Shown piece after piece: positions 1 through 6,655 of a DNA stretch of 10,742 nucleotides. The notes under the pieces are model-generated. The model ran no database searches. It was not told where the DNA came from and saw nothing but the letters and a program-made list of their open reading frames with translations. The translations under genes were made by a program, and so were the position numbers. The stretch is from contig CAZTCJ010000111.1 in assembly GCA_964612085.1 (NCBI GenBank), positions 1-10,742 on the forward strand. Reading direction: 5' to 3'. The DNA is from CAZTCJ01 sp964612085. Lineage in GTDB: Bacteria; Pseudomonadota; Alphaproteobacteria; JAJFIK01. Numbering within the stretch: position 1 is the stretch's first letter; each line of letters begins with the position of its first letter.

Positions 1-1094
1 ACCTGGTTCGTGAAGGACGCGCTCATCACGAAACTCGGGTGGCCCGTGGCACAACCGAGATTGACGTGCCGGCCTTCGGCGAGCACGATCAGGCGCTTGC
101 CATCGGGGAATTCGATCTCGTCCACCTGGGGCTTCACATTGTGCCAGGGATAATTGCGCAGGGCCTCGATCTGAATTTCCGAGTCGAAGTGGCCGATATT
201 GCAGACGATCGCCCGGTCCTTCATGTCGCGCATGTGATCGACGGTGATGACATCCTTGTTGCCGGTCGCCGTGACGAAGATGTCACCTTGGGAGGCGGCC
301 TCGTCCATGGTCACCACCTGGTAACCCTCCATGGCGGCCTGGAGCGCACAGATCGGGGCGATCTCGGTGACCATGACGCGGGCGCCCTGGCTCCGGAGCG
401 ACTCGGCCGAGCCCTTGCCCACATCGCCGAAGCCCGCCACCACGGCGACCTTGCCTGCCAGCATCACGTCGGTGGCCCGCTTGATGCCGTCCACCAGGCT
501 TTCCCGGCAGCCGTAGAAATTGTCGAATTTCGACTTGGTGACGGAGTCGTTCACATTGATCGCCGGGATCAGCAGGGTGCCCTTGCGCGCCATTTCATAA
601 AGGCGCAGCACGCCGGTGGTGGTTTCCTCGGAAACGCCGCGCACGTCTTCCAGGATCTGCGGGAATTTCTGGTGCATCAGCAGGGTCAGGTCGCCACCGT
701 CATCGAGCAGCAGATTCGGCTTCCAGCCGTCCGGCCCCTGGATGGTCTGTTCCACGCACCACCAGTATTCTTCTTCCGTTTCCCCTTTCCAGGCGAACAC
801 CGGAATGCCCGCGGCTGCGATGGCGGCGGCGGCGTGATCCTGGGTGGAGAAGATGTTGCACGACGACCAGCGGATATCCGCGCCCAGCGCCGTCAGGGTT
901 TCGATCAGCACGGCGGTCTGGATCGTCATGTGCAGGCAGCCGGTGATGCGCGCGCCTTTCAGGGGCTGAGACGCGCCGTATTCCTCGCGCAGCGCCATCA
1001 GGCCCGGCATTTCGGTTTCGGCAATGGCGATTTCCTTGCGGCCCCAATCGGCCAAGCCGATATCGGCGACTTTGTAGTCGGTGAAGTCAGTCAT
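1..1094 (-). CDS. ahcY: Adenosylhomocysteinase (SAH hydrolase), 3' end cut off by window edge
   Basis: Cytoplasmic, NAD-dependent enzyme that splits S-adenosylhomocysteine into adenosine and homocysteine, removing the product inhibitor of methyltransferases. I translated the minus strand from ATG at 1094: 364 codons are visible and roughly the last 70 residues of the family length are missing. Family marks are the N-terminal substrate region with HMTIQTAVLIETL (55-67) and SSCNIFSTQDHAAA (77-90), the catalytic stretch NVNDSVTKSKFDN (180-192), the NAD-binding glycine motif GFGDVGKG (221-228), TATGN (275-279) and GHFDSEI (301-307). The visible part ends in HPSFVMSASFTNQ. The extra segment around WKPNLLLDDGGDLT is typical of the longer proteobacterial form. 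The start is supported by AGGAG (1104-1108) 9 nt upstream. It lies 159 bp downstream of HPr on the same strand, with its own candidate promoter and operator in the gap. Identification is secure; only the C-terminus is unseen. Confidence 0.98.
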   Translation of the reverse strand, partial: MTDFTDYKVADIGLADWGRKEIAIAETEMPGLMALREEYGASQPLKGARITGCLHMTIQTAVLIETLTALGADIRWSSCNIFSTQDHAAAAIAAAGIPVFAWKGETEEEYWWCVEQTIQGPDGWKPNLLLDDGGDLTLLMHQKFPQILEDVRGVSEETTTGVLRLYEMARKGTLLIPAINVNDSVTKSKFDNFYGCRESLVDGIKRATDVMLAGKVAVVAGFGDVGKGSAESLRSQGARVMVTEIAPICALQAAMEGYQVVTMDEAASQGDIFVTATGNKDVITVDHMRDMKDRAIVCNIGHFDSEIQIEALRNYPWHNVKPQVDEIEFPDGKRLIVLAEGRHVNLGCATGHPSFVMSASFTNQ

Positions 1095-1117
1095 AGAGGG
1101 AAACTCCTGGATTTGGC

Positions 1118-1162
1118 CCTGTCGGGACCGGCACGCGGACAGGCGCGCTCAGGCAGTCCCGA
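1118..1162 (-). other. Interleaved complementary segments in the ahcY leader
   Basis: Read on the minus strand, 1162-1156 (TCGGGAC) can pair with 1128-1122 (GTCCCGA), 7 bp. Segment 1143-1138 (CCTGTC) can pair with 1123-1118 (GACAGG), 6 bp. The pairs are interleaved and share bases 1122-1123, so they form either a pseudoknot-like fold or mutually exclusive hairpins. They lie inside the transcript predicted from the candidate promoter at 1175-1203. The complementarity is seen directly, but a GC-rich leader of this length can produce such matches by chance. It does not match what I remember of the SAH riboswitch consensus. Confidence 0.25.
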
Positions 1163-1174
1163 GGTCACGCCGTT

Positions 1175-1203
1175 TACCTAGCGGATCGGACAGAGCTTCG
1201 CAA
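1175..1203 (-). promoter_or_regulatory. Candidate sigma70-type promoter for ahcY
   Basis: On the minus strand there is a -35-like TTGCGA (1203-1198), a 17-bp spacer and a -10-like TAGGTA (1180-1175). Transcription would start near 1168, giving a leader of about 74 nt before the ahcY ATG. The spacing is ideal but both hexamers are imperfect. The adjoining palindrome, 5 bp upstream of the -35, supports a regulated promoter here. Inferred from pattern only. Confidence 0.4.
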
Positions 1204-1208
1204 GGAGC

Positions 1209-1228
1209 ATATAAAGAAATCTTTATAT
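1209..1228. promoter_or_regulatory. 20-bp palindromic operator upstream of ahcY
   Basis: Two perfect 9-bp arms, ATATAAAGA (1209-1217) and TCTTTATAT (1220-1228), are separated by AA. This AT-rich palindrome stands out in GC-rich surroundings and sits 114 bp upstream of the ahcY start, after the HPr stop codon. From memory it closely resembles palindromes upstream of methionine/SAM/SAH-cycle genes in Alphaproteobacteria, attributed to ArsR-family regulators (SahR-like or methyltransferase-fused). The repeat is seen; the binding protein is inference, and no regulator gene lies in the window. Confidence 0.65.
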
Positions 1229-1234
1229 CGTCAT

Positions 1235-1252
1235 GCGCCCGGGGCCGGGCGC
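1235..1252 (-). terminator. GC hairpin just after HPr stop, weak terminator candidate
   Basis: GCGCCC (1235-1240) and GGGCGC (1247-1252) form a 6-bp all-GC stem around a 6-nt loop, 1 nt beyond the HPr stop codon. On the minus strand it is followed by an AT-rich stretch (the operator) but no U-run, so intrinsic termination would be poor. It may slow readthrough from HPr into ahcY or protect the 3' end of the upstream mRNA. Confidence 0.35.
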
Positions 1253-1253
1253 G

Positions 1254-1547
1254 TCAGTGGCTCTCCCCGAATCCGCTGCGGACCAAGGCTTCGATGGCAT
1301 CGAGCGCGGCCTGGGCGTCATTGCCCTCCGCCGTCACCTCGATGGCCTGGCCATGGCTGGCCGCCAGCATCAGAAGATCCAGGATCGAGCCTGCTGAGAC
1401 CGCGGTGCCGTCCTTGGTGATGGTCACTTCGGCGTCGAAATCGCGGGCGCATTCCACCAGCTTGGCAGCGGGGCGGGCATGTAAACCCTTTTCGTTGCAG
1501 ATGGTTAAGACACGCGTCGGGATCGCACACAATACCGGTTCACTCAT
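1254..1547 (-). CDS. ptsH: HPr-family phosphocarrier protein of the regulatory PTS
   Basis: Small cytoplasmic phosphocarrier that takes phosphate from enzyme I and passes it to IIA proteins. In Alphaproteobacteria this HPr usually belongs to a regulatory PTS rather than a sugar uptake system. The 97-residue product has the active-site block GLHARPAAK with the phosphorylatable histidine at residue 23 (His15 in standard numbering). The regulatory-serine block SAGSILDLLMLAA places Ser54 exactly at the Ser46 position. I chose ATG at 1547 over the adjacent TTG at 1550 because the GGGAG element then lies 6 nt away instead of 3. It is 69 bp downstream of the IIA gene, probably in one transcript. Names in use vary (ptsH, ptsO, hpr). 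The HprK kinase that would modify Ser46 is not encoded nearby. Confidence 0.95.
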   Translation of the reverse strand: MSEPVLCAIPTRVLTICNEKGLHARPAAKLVECARDFDAEVTITKDGTAVSAGSILDLLMLAASHGQAIEVTAEGNDAQAALDAIEALVRSGFGESH

Positions 1548-1616
1548 CAATCGCTCCCTTGGCGATGGGTCGGGCAGGAATTGGGCCGTGATTCATAGGT
1601 GGTGAAAAGAGGGATC

Positions 1617-2024
1617 TCAAGCGTCCTGACCGGCAAGCACTTGAGAGGCCACATGGATGTATTTACGCCCTGCCTTTTGCGCTTCAATGACAGCGTCGGC
1701 GAGGCCGTAACGGGAGCGGATTGTAGCAAGCTTGATCAGCATAGGCAGGTTAAGACCTGCTATAACTTCCACCCGCGCCTGATCCATGACGGAAATGGCA
1801 AGGTTGGATGGCGTTCCCCCGAACATATCCGTAAGCAGAATGACACCGCTGCCATCATTGACGCTGGCGACGGAGTCGATGATCTCGCGTCTGCGCAGAT
1901 CCATATCGTCGTCCGCGCCGATGCAAATTGCCTGGATCTGCTTTTGGGGGCCAACCACATGTTCCGTCGCGGCAAGAAATTCCCTTGCAAGGCGACCATG
2001 GGTCACGAGCACCAAACCAATCAT
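1617..2024 (-). CDS. manX: PTS IIA component, mannose/fructose (EIIA-Man) family
   Basis: A 135-residue, single-domain type-4 IIA protein that accepts phosphate from HPr. No IIB, IIC or IID partner is present, which fits a regulatory role; in Alphaproteobacteria this subunit is part of the PTS branch linked to HPr and ChvG/ChvI. Visible marks are the N-terminal strand MIGLVLVTHG with the phosphorylated His9, and the conserved LTDMFGGTPSNLA (64-76) with Asp66. Length matches the free-standing domain. The ATG at 2024 is preceded only by a weak GGGCGGGA ribosome-binding site. The gene is somewhat lower in GC than chvG or pckA. It is separated from chvG by a 283-bp gap where hprK is normally found, and followed by HPr. 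Confidence 0.93.
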   Translation of the reverse strand: MIGLVLVTHGRLAREFLAATEHVVGPQKQIQAICIGADDDMDLRRREIIDSVASVNDGSGVILLTDMFGGTPSNLAISVMDQARVEVIAGLNLPMLIKLATIRSRYGLADAVIEAQKAGRKYIHVASQVLAGQDA

Positions 2025-2307
2025 GCCGATATCCCGCCCGATTTGAGGACGTTTGGCAAGATGGGTTGGGCATCAATCGCGTATAAGCGTTCAGCATGGC
2101 TACCATATTTTTCTATAGCGCGTTATGCGAATCGCGAAGGCGGCAGGTAAAACCCAATTCATCCCTAGGCTAACGGCGTGCTGGTGCGCTGTTGCAAATC
2201 TGCACCCAGACTCAAAAAAGCGCATAGCCGGATCACGGTCCGGTTTGGGGACCTTCCCGGCAATTGATGGATGCTATCGAACGGTTGGCAGCAGGCTATG
2301 GGAGAGC
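2025..2307 (-). other. Gap between chvG and the IIA gene; no hprK here
   Basis: This 283-bp stretch has no convincing gene. On the minus strand I find no Walker-A (GxSGxGKS-type) motif or other HPr kinase similarity in any frame, only ORFs of about 20 codons without good ribosome-binding sites. Counted GC over 2041-2220 is 89 of 180 bases (49%), clearly below the flanking genes. The end near chvG holds a terminator-like element (2214-2243). A promoter for the IIA-HPr pair is expected here but I see no convincing -35/-10 pair. Confidence 0.6.
2214..2243 (-). terminator. Possible intrinsic terminator downstream of chvG
   Basis: On the minus strand a 5-bp stem, CCGGA (2243-2239) with TCCGG (2232-2228), encloses a 6-nt loop. 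It is followed after 8 nt by six U (2219-2214). A competing stem, GGTCC/GGACC, uses 2253-2249 and 2241-2237. The stem is short and the U-run too far away for a textbook terminator, but the position 64 nt after the chvG stop suits the end of a chvI-chvG transcript. Confidence 0.3.
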
Positions 2308-4125
2308 CTATTGGGCGGGCAGGCGCACGGTGAACCGCGCGCCGGCGATCTCGCCGTTTGGCGTGCGAAGATTCTCCGCCCAGATGTGGCCGCGATGGGC
2401 ATCGACGATCTGTTTCGAGATGCTCAGGCCGAGGCCGGAATTCTTGCCGAAATCCGCTTCGTCCGGACGCTGCGTATAAAAGCGCTCGAAGATCTTGGTC
2501 AGCGCTTCTTCCGGAATGCCCGGCCCCTGATCTTCAATGCGGATCACCACGAAGAACGCCGCGCCCCGTTTTTCCAGGCCCGCCTTGATCGTCACGTCGC
2601 CGCCCTCGGGCGAGAAGGAGACGGCGTTTTCCAACAGGTTCTGGATCACCTGACTGAGCCGGCTTTCGATGCCGACGACGGTGATGGCCGTGTCGTCGCG
2701 CGAGCCGGACATGATCTCCAGGTTCAGATGCACGCCGCCATTGTGCCCGGATTCATTGCGGAAGGCGACGATCTGGCGGAGCATTTTCGGGATATGCACC
2801 ACATCGGCTTCCTCGCGGGACAGTTCCGCATCGAGGCGGGAGGCGTTCGAAATATCCGTAATCAGACGATCGAGCCGGTCCACATCGTGCTTGATGATGC
2901 CGATCAGCTTGTCCCGCGCCTTGTCCGAGACGGCGATGTCAAAGGTCTCCACGGCGCTGCGCAAAGAGGTCAGCGGCGTCTTGATCTCATGGCTGACATC
3001 GGCGGCGAACTGTTCGATAGCGTCGATCCGGTTGTTCAGGGCCCGCATCATGTCGTTGAGGGAACCGGCCAGATCGCCGATCTCGTCGCGGCGGTCGTGA
3101 TAGCCGGGAATTTCAGTGCGCGCGCCGCCCTTGCCGCCGGTGCGGGCCTCGCGGATGCGGTCGGCGGCGGAGACGAGCCGCTTGATCGGGCGGACGATCG
3201 TCCGGGCGTAAAACAACGCCAACAGAACATTCGCGAACAGGGCCACGGCGAAGATCTGCAAAATGGCGCTGCGTTCCTGGCGCAGCACGGCGTCGAAATC
3301 GTCCCCTTGCGTCGCAAGATGCAGCGCGCCCACATGGGCCCAGACTTTCTTCACCGGCATGGCGACGCTCAGGATCAGATTGCCGCTTTCGTCCTGGCGC
3401 ACCGCATGGAAGGCCTGGCGGTCGTCGGTCGCCTTGAGCGCCGAGCGCACTTCCGAGAACGGCAGTTTCGGATCGTCGCTGTAAGGCGTCAGTTCCGGCC
3501 CGAAGAGCCAGCGCATGATGTCTTCGAAGATCACGAAGAACCGGGAGTCGGCATCCGGGTCCGGCAGGGTGCGCGCGTTGACCTGGCCTTCCTCGTCGAG
3601 CAGCCAGGAATCGTAGATCAGGATGCCGTTGTAATCGTAAATCCGGGCCCGGTAGTCCGTCGGCGCCACCAGGCGGCGCAGAACCTCGACGGCTTCCGTG
3701 CGGTCGATCTCGTCGAAAGGCTGGCCTTCCTCGCGGCCCACGCGGGGCGTGAGGGCGGCCTGTTCGAGCGCGCCGGTGATGAACTGGCTGTGGGCCTCGA
3801 GCGCGAGCGTGCGTTCCTCCACGGAGGTTCTGCGGAACTGGCTCAAGACCATGAGGCCGACCACGAAGATGATCAGGCCCACCATATTAAGGGCGGCGAT
3901 CTGGAAGATCAGCGAATGATAAAGCGCGCGTTTGCGCTTGGGCCGGTCGCCCATATCGCCCTGGTCCTGGGGCAGGGCCTCGCTGGCCGGCACGCTATCG
4001 GACTTGTCTTTAGCCTTGGCTTTGGCGCTCAGACGTCCGAGCACGGGCAGGCGCGCCCACCAGGATCCGCTCCTGGAGGGCGATGAGCCGTGATCGGACG
4101 ATGGGCGCGCGAAAGCGTCATTCAC
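2308..4125 (-). CDS. chvG: ChvG-type membrane sensor histidine kinase
   Basis: Inner-membrane sensor kinase that phosphorylates ChvI; in rhizobia, Agrobacterium (ChvG/ExoS) and Brucella (BvrS) the pair responds to acid and envelope conditions. The 605-residue product has, in order: a basic, Ala/Lys-rich cytoplasmic N-terminus; TM1 (about 71-95); a periplasmic sensor region (about 97-287); TM2 (about 288-308); HAMP (about 309-365); dimerisation helix FAADVSHEIKTPLTSLRSA with phosphoacceptor His379; and an ATPase domain with N box LLENA (Asn500), DQGPGIP (532-538), FERFY (546-550) and GLGLS (564-568). All catalytic motifs are intact. The start is GTG at 4125, overlapping the chvI stop as GTGA, which implies translational coupling. 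An ATG at 3954 (residue 58) would also keep both TM segments. chvI lies directly upstream. Confidence 0.95.
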   Translation of the reverse strand: MNDAFARPSSDHGSSPSRSGSWWARLPVLGRLSAKAKAKDKSDSVPASEALPQDQGDMGDRPKRKRALYHSLIFQIAALNMVGLIIFVVGLMVLSQFRRTSVEERTLALEAHSQFITGALEQAALTPRVGREEGQPFDEIDRTEAVEVLRRLVAPTDYRARIYDYNGILIYDSWLLDEEGQVNARTLPDPDADSRFFVIFEDIMRWLFGPELTPYSDDPKLPFSEVRSALKATDDRQAFHAVRQDESGNLILSVAMPVKKVWAHVGALHLATQGDDFDAVLRQERSAILQIFAVALFANVLLALFYARTIVRPIKRLVSAADRIREARTGGKGGARTEIPGYHDRRDEIGDLAGSLNDMMRALNNRIDAIEQFAADVSHEIKTPLTSLRSAVETFDIAVSDKARDKLIGIIKHDVDRLDRLITDISNASRLDAELSREEADVVHIPKMLRQIVAFRNESGHNGGVHLNLEIMSGSRDDTAITVVGIESRLSQVIQNLLENAVSFSPEGGDVTIKAGLEKRGAAFFVVIRIEDQGPGIPEEALTKIFERFYTQRPDEADFGKNSGLGLSISKQIVDAHRGHIWAENLRTPNGEIAGARFTVRLPAQ

Positions 4126-4832
4126 GATGCAACCGACAGCTCCTTGAACCGGTAGCCGACGCCATAGAGCGTCTCGATGGCATCGAATTCGGTATCCACC
4201 TGCCGGAATTTCTTGCGCAGCCGTTTGATGTGGCTGTCGATGGTGCGGTCGTCCACATAGACCTGATCGTCATAGGCCGCATCCATCAGATTGTCCCGGC
4301 TCTTCACATAGCCCGGCCGTTGCGCCAGCGCCTGGAGGATAAGGAATTCCGTGACGGTCAGGGTGACGGGCTGGCCGCCCCAGGTGCAGGCATGGCGGTT
4401 GGGGTCCATGACCAGCTTGCCGCGGGTCATCACCTGGGCCGCGTCCTCCTTGCCAGCGCCGGGCAGATTGGCGGCGGCACGGCGCAGCACGGCCCGCACC
4501 CGCGCCAGCAAAAGGCGCTGGGTGAACGGTTTGCGGATGAAATCGTCCGCGCCCATCTGCAGGCCTAGTTCCTCGTCCACATCCGTGTCCTTGGAGGTGA
4601 GGAAAATCACCGGCACGTCGGCCTTCTGGCGCAGGCGGCGCAGCACTTCCATGCCGTCCATGCGCGGCATCTTGATATCGAGCACGGCAAGATCGGGCGG
4701 GGCAGCAGCCAGCGCCGCCAGGGCGGACGCGCCATCCGTATAGGTTTTGACGTTATAGCCTTCCGCTTCGAGCGCCATGCTGACGGATGTCAGGATGTTG
4801 CGATCGTCGTCGACGAGAGCGATCGTGGGCAT
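4122..4832 (-). CDS. chvI: ChvI response regulator, OmpR/PhoB family
   Basis: Cytoplasmic transcription factor activated by ChvG. The 236-residue protein has an N-terminal receiver domain with the acidic pocket LVDDD, phosphoacceptor Asp52 in VLDIKMPRMDG, the Thr/Ser of FLTSKD and Lys101 in RKPF. A C-terminal winged helix follows, with TVTEFLIL, the recognition region DDRTIDSHIKRLRKK and the wing ETLYGVGYRF. The start MPTIALVDDDRNILTSV matches the usual ChvI N-terminus, so I prefer ATG at 4832 over an in-frame TTG at 4844. The ribosome-binding site is weak (AAGAAAG, about 14 nt away). Its 3' end overlaps chvG by 4 nt. In Sinorhizobium meliloti chvI is linked to pckA; here a MATE gene lies between them. 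Confidence 0.96.
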   Translation of the reverse strand: MPTIALVDDDRNILTSVSMALEAEGYNVKTYTDGASALAALAAAPPDLAVLDIKMPRMDGMEVLRRLRQKADVPVIFLTSKDTDVDEELGLQMGADDFIRKPFTQRLLLARVRAVLRRAAANLPGAGKEDAAQVMTRGKLVMDPNRHACTWGGQPVTLTVTEFLILQALAQRPGYVKSRDNLMDAAYDDQVYVDDRTIDSHIKRLRKKFRQVDTEFDAIETLYGVGYRFKELSVAS

Positions 4833-5009
4833 GTATCGAACCAATCTTTCTTACTATTTGAATGCCTGCGGGGACCGTCACTCTGTCCGCGCGGTTGAAT
4901 ACCGTCCAGCCCGCCGTTTTGCGGCCGCCGGAGGGTCAGCCTTGTTCCCAAGCGCCTAAGATATGAGTCGGCGCGCGGGAGGCCAAGATATTCATTTAAC
5001 AGATGGCGA
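4833..5009 (-). promoter_or_regulatory. Intergenic region upstream of chvI
   Basis: These 177 bp separate the MATE stop codon from chvI on the same strand and probably carry the chvI promoter. I see no strong -35/-10 pair and no U-tailed hairpin; the only clear fold is a 4-bp GCCG/CGGC stem near 4910-4925. Whether chvI is read from its own promoter or through from the MATE gene cannot be told from sequence. Confidence 0.35.
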
Positions 5010-6443
5010 TTATGCGGCTTGGATGGGCCGCGCGGCGGCACTGGAAACGGCGTGAAAACGCCAGGCCAGCAGGACCGCCGCTGCCGTCATGCCCAAAAAG
5101 GCGCCATAGGCCAGCCCGACCGGTCCGAGGTCCTGACCGAAGGCCAGCCACCAGGCGCTCGGGATGCCGACCAGCCACAGGCCGGCGGCCTGCCGTCCCA
5201 AGGGGCGCCAGACATCGCCCATGCCCCTGAGCGCGCCCATCAGAACGCTCATCACGCCATTGCTGATGATCATGACCCCGGCTGCCGCGATGGTGGCGGC
5301 GGCAAGGGCCAGCACGGCGGTATCGGCCTCGCTGCGGCCGGTCACGAAGGCCCGCGCCAACAGCTCCGGCTGGGTCACGACCCCGACGAAACACACGCCC
5401 ATCAAGACGCCGATGACGCCGACCCCGGTCCAGCCCGCCAGGCGCAGATTGACGCCATCCCGGCGGCCGGCGGCGGCTCCCACCCGCACGGCGGTCGCCG
5501 CGGCGGTGCCGATCGAGATCATGTAGAGGATCTGAACGATCTGCATGGTGATGTGAAAGGCCGCGAGCACCGGCGCGCCCAGCCGCCCGGCCATCAAGGT
5601 CAGGGCGGCCAGGGAGGCGGCTTCCAGAATGAAGGCAAAGGCGATCGGCAGACCCAGGCGGCGCAACTGCTTGCCGACAATCGCGCCCTTGCGGCTCAGC
5701 ACATCGCGGAAGGAGCGTCCGATGCCGAAGGCGCGCCGGTCGGCCATGGTCAGAATATAGGCGAGCATGCCCGCGAACAGGATCCAGCGCACGATCGAGG
5801 TGGCGAAGACCACGCCTTCGGCCCCTTGGGGACCGAACAGGCCGGTCATGGTCAGGTAGTTCAGCCCGATATTGAGCAGATTGGCCCCGATCATGGCGAT
5901 CATGGCGATATGGGGCCGTTGCAGGCCTTCCAGAAAATAGCCGCAGGCCAGATAGAACAGCATGCCGGGCATGCCCCAGGCGAACTGGATCAGCACGGGC
6001 GTGGTCTCGCGCACCAGATCCGGATTCTGACCGGCGGTCAGCAGCGCCCCGGGACTCAAGATGGTGAGAACGACCAAGAGAAGGCCGAGCAGGGCCGCAT
6101 GGGCCATGCCGATGCGCCAGATCAGGCCGCAGCGCTGGTATTGGCCGGCGCCGAAGGCCTGAGCCGTTAGAATCAACTGGCCTTGCATCAGGCCGATGGA
6201 GCCCATCATCAGCACCGCCTGGACCGGCATGGCGAGGCCCATCAGGGCCAGTTCCCGCGTGCCCTGCCAGCCCGCCATCAAGGTGTCGGCGGTGATCATC
6301 AGCAGAATGCCGCTGCGCGAAATGATGGACGGGCCCGCCAGCCCCAGGGTCTCGCGGGCATGGGTCGACAGGCTCAAGGGTCTCCCGGCTGCTGGTTCCG
6401 GGGCGTTCTTTTGCTCGCGGGTTTTGGTGTCGATCCTGGGCAT
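5010..6443 (-). CDS. MATE-family multidrug/cation antiporter
   Basis: Inner-membrane efflux protein; the family exports drugs and organic cations in exchange for Na+ or H+. The 477-residue product is almost entirely hydrophobic and consistent with 12 TM segments after a hydrophilic N-terminus of about 30 residues. The two-fold repeat of the family is visible. The first half has DTLMAGWQGTRELALMGLA (53-71) and the hinge GYFLEGLQRPHIAM (168-181). The second has EAASLAALTLMAGRLGAPVLAAFHI (in part 274-293) and ALRGMGDVWRPL (404-415). This is a NorM/DinF-like pattern; the substrate cannot be predicted. ATG at 6443 has only a weak AGG ahead of it, and an in-frame TAG lies 3 codons upstream, fixing the N-terminal limit. 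It is divergent from pckA and upstream of chvI, an unusual position inside the pckA-chvI neighbourhood. Confidence 0.93.
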   Translation of the reverse strand: MPRIDTKTREQKNAPEPAAGRPLSLSTHARETLGLAGPSIISRSGILLMITADTLMAGWQGTRELALMGLAMPVQAVLMMGSIGLMQGQLILTAQAFGAGQYQRCGLIWRIGMAHAALLGLLLVVLTILSPGALLTAGQNPDLVRETTPVLIQFAWGMPGMLFYLACGYFLEGLQRPHIAMIAMIGANLLNIGLNYLTMTGLFGPQGAEGVVFATSIVRWILFAGMLAYILTMADRRAFGIGRSFRDVLSRKGAIVGKQLRRLGLPIAFAFILEAASLAALTLMAGRLGAPVLAAFHITMQIVQILYMISIGTAAATAVRVGAAAGRRDGVNLRLAGWTGVGVIGVLMGVCFVGVVTQPELLARAFVTGRSEADTAVLALAAATIAAAGVMIISNGVMSVLMGALRGMGDVWRPLGRQAAGLWLVGIPSAWWLAFGQDLGPVGLAYGAFLGMTAAAVLLAWRFHAVSSAAARPIQAA

Positions 6444-6655
6444 GCGTACCTACGGCCGGTTAGGAAGCCGACCATTATGCATGTTCCGCGCGCGGCGGCA
6501 CCTCCTTCGCTTCTTCGGGCGCTATAAACGGGATCGTCTGAGTTGAAGGTAAACCTGCGCTGTTCGGGCTCCTTTTCGAACCGGTCCTTTTGTTGCAGGA
6601 TAACCAGGGCTTTCGTGCAGAAGGTCACCATGAAACGCAGCAATGGGGTGAAGGG
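6444..6655. promoter_or_regulatory. Divergent control region between the MATE gene and pckA
   Basis: These 212 bp must hold start signals for both divergent genes. A TATAAA (6523-6528, plus strand) could be a -10 for pckA, but the -35 position is poor. On the minus strand a perfect Shine-Dalgarno AAGGAGG (6507-6501) precedes a short ORF from ATG at 6482 (10 codons) that ends in a TAG in frame with the MATE gene; the 18-nt spacing contains the self-complementary CCGCGCGCGG (6486-6495). The plus strand also has two TCCTTTT copies 15 bp apart (6570-6576 and 6585-6591). No known operator was recognised. Confidence 0.4.

Noticed and set aside
1095..1180. A canonical SAH riboswitch before ahcY
   Set aside because: Although complementary segments exist, the conserved 5' and 3' sequence blocks I remember for the SAH aptamer are not in the right order, so I call it only an unexplained structure.
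39..1181. Plus-strand reading frame of 380 codons opposite ahcY
   Set aside because: It is the antisense of a clearly conserved enzyme, with a low-information His/Arg/Gly-rich product and no ribosome-binding site.
2125..4086. Long plus-strand reading frame (653 codons) opposite chvG
   Set aside because: It is the antisense shadow of a gene with all histidine kinase motifs. The product has a composition typical of GC-rich shadows (many Arg, His, Asp, Ala) and no family resemblance.
5019..6170. Plus-strand frame of 383 codons opposite the MATE gene
   Set aside because: The product is rich in Gly, Gln, His and Asp with no recognisable domain; this is a known artefact opposite hydrophobic GC-rich genes.
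6570..6591. Two TCCTTTT direct repeats 15 bp apart upstream of pckA
   Set aside because: Short pyrimidine tracts like these occur by chance and they match no operator known to me.
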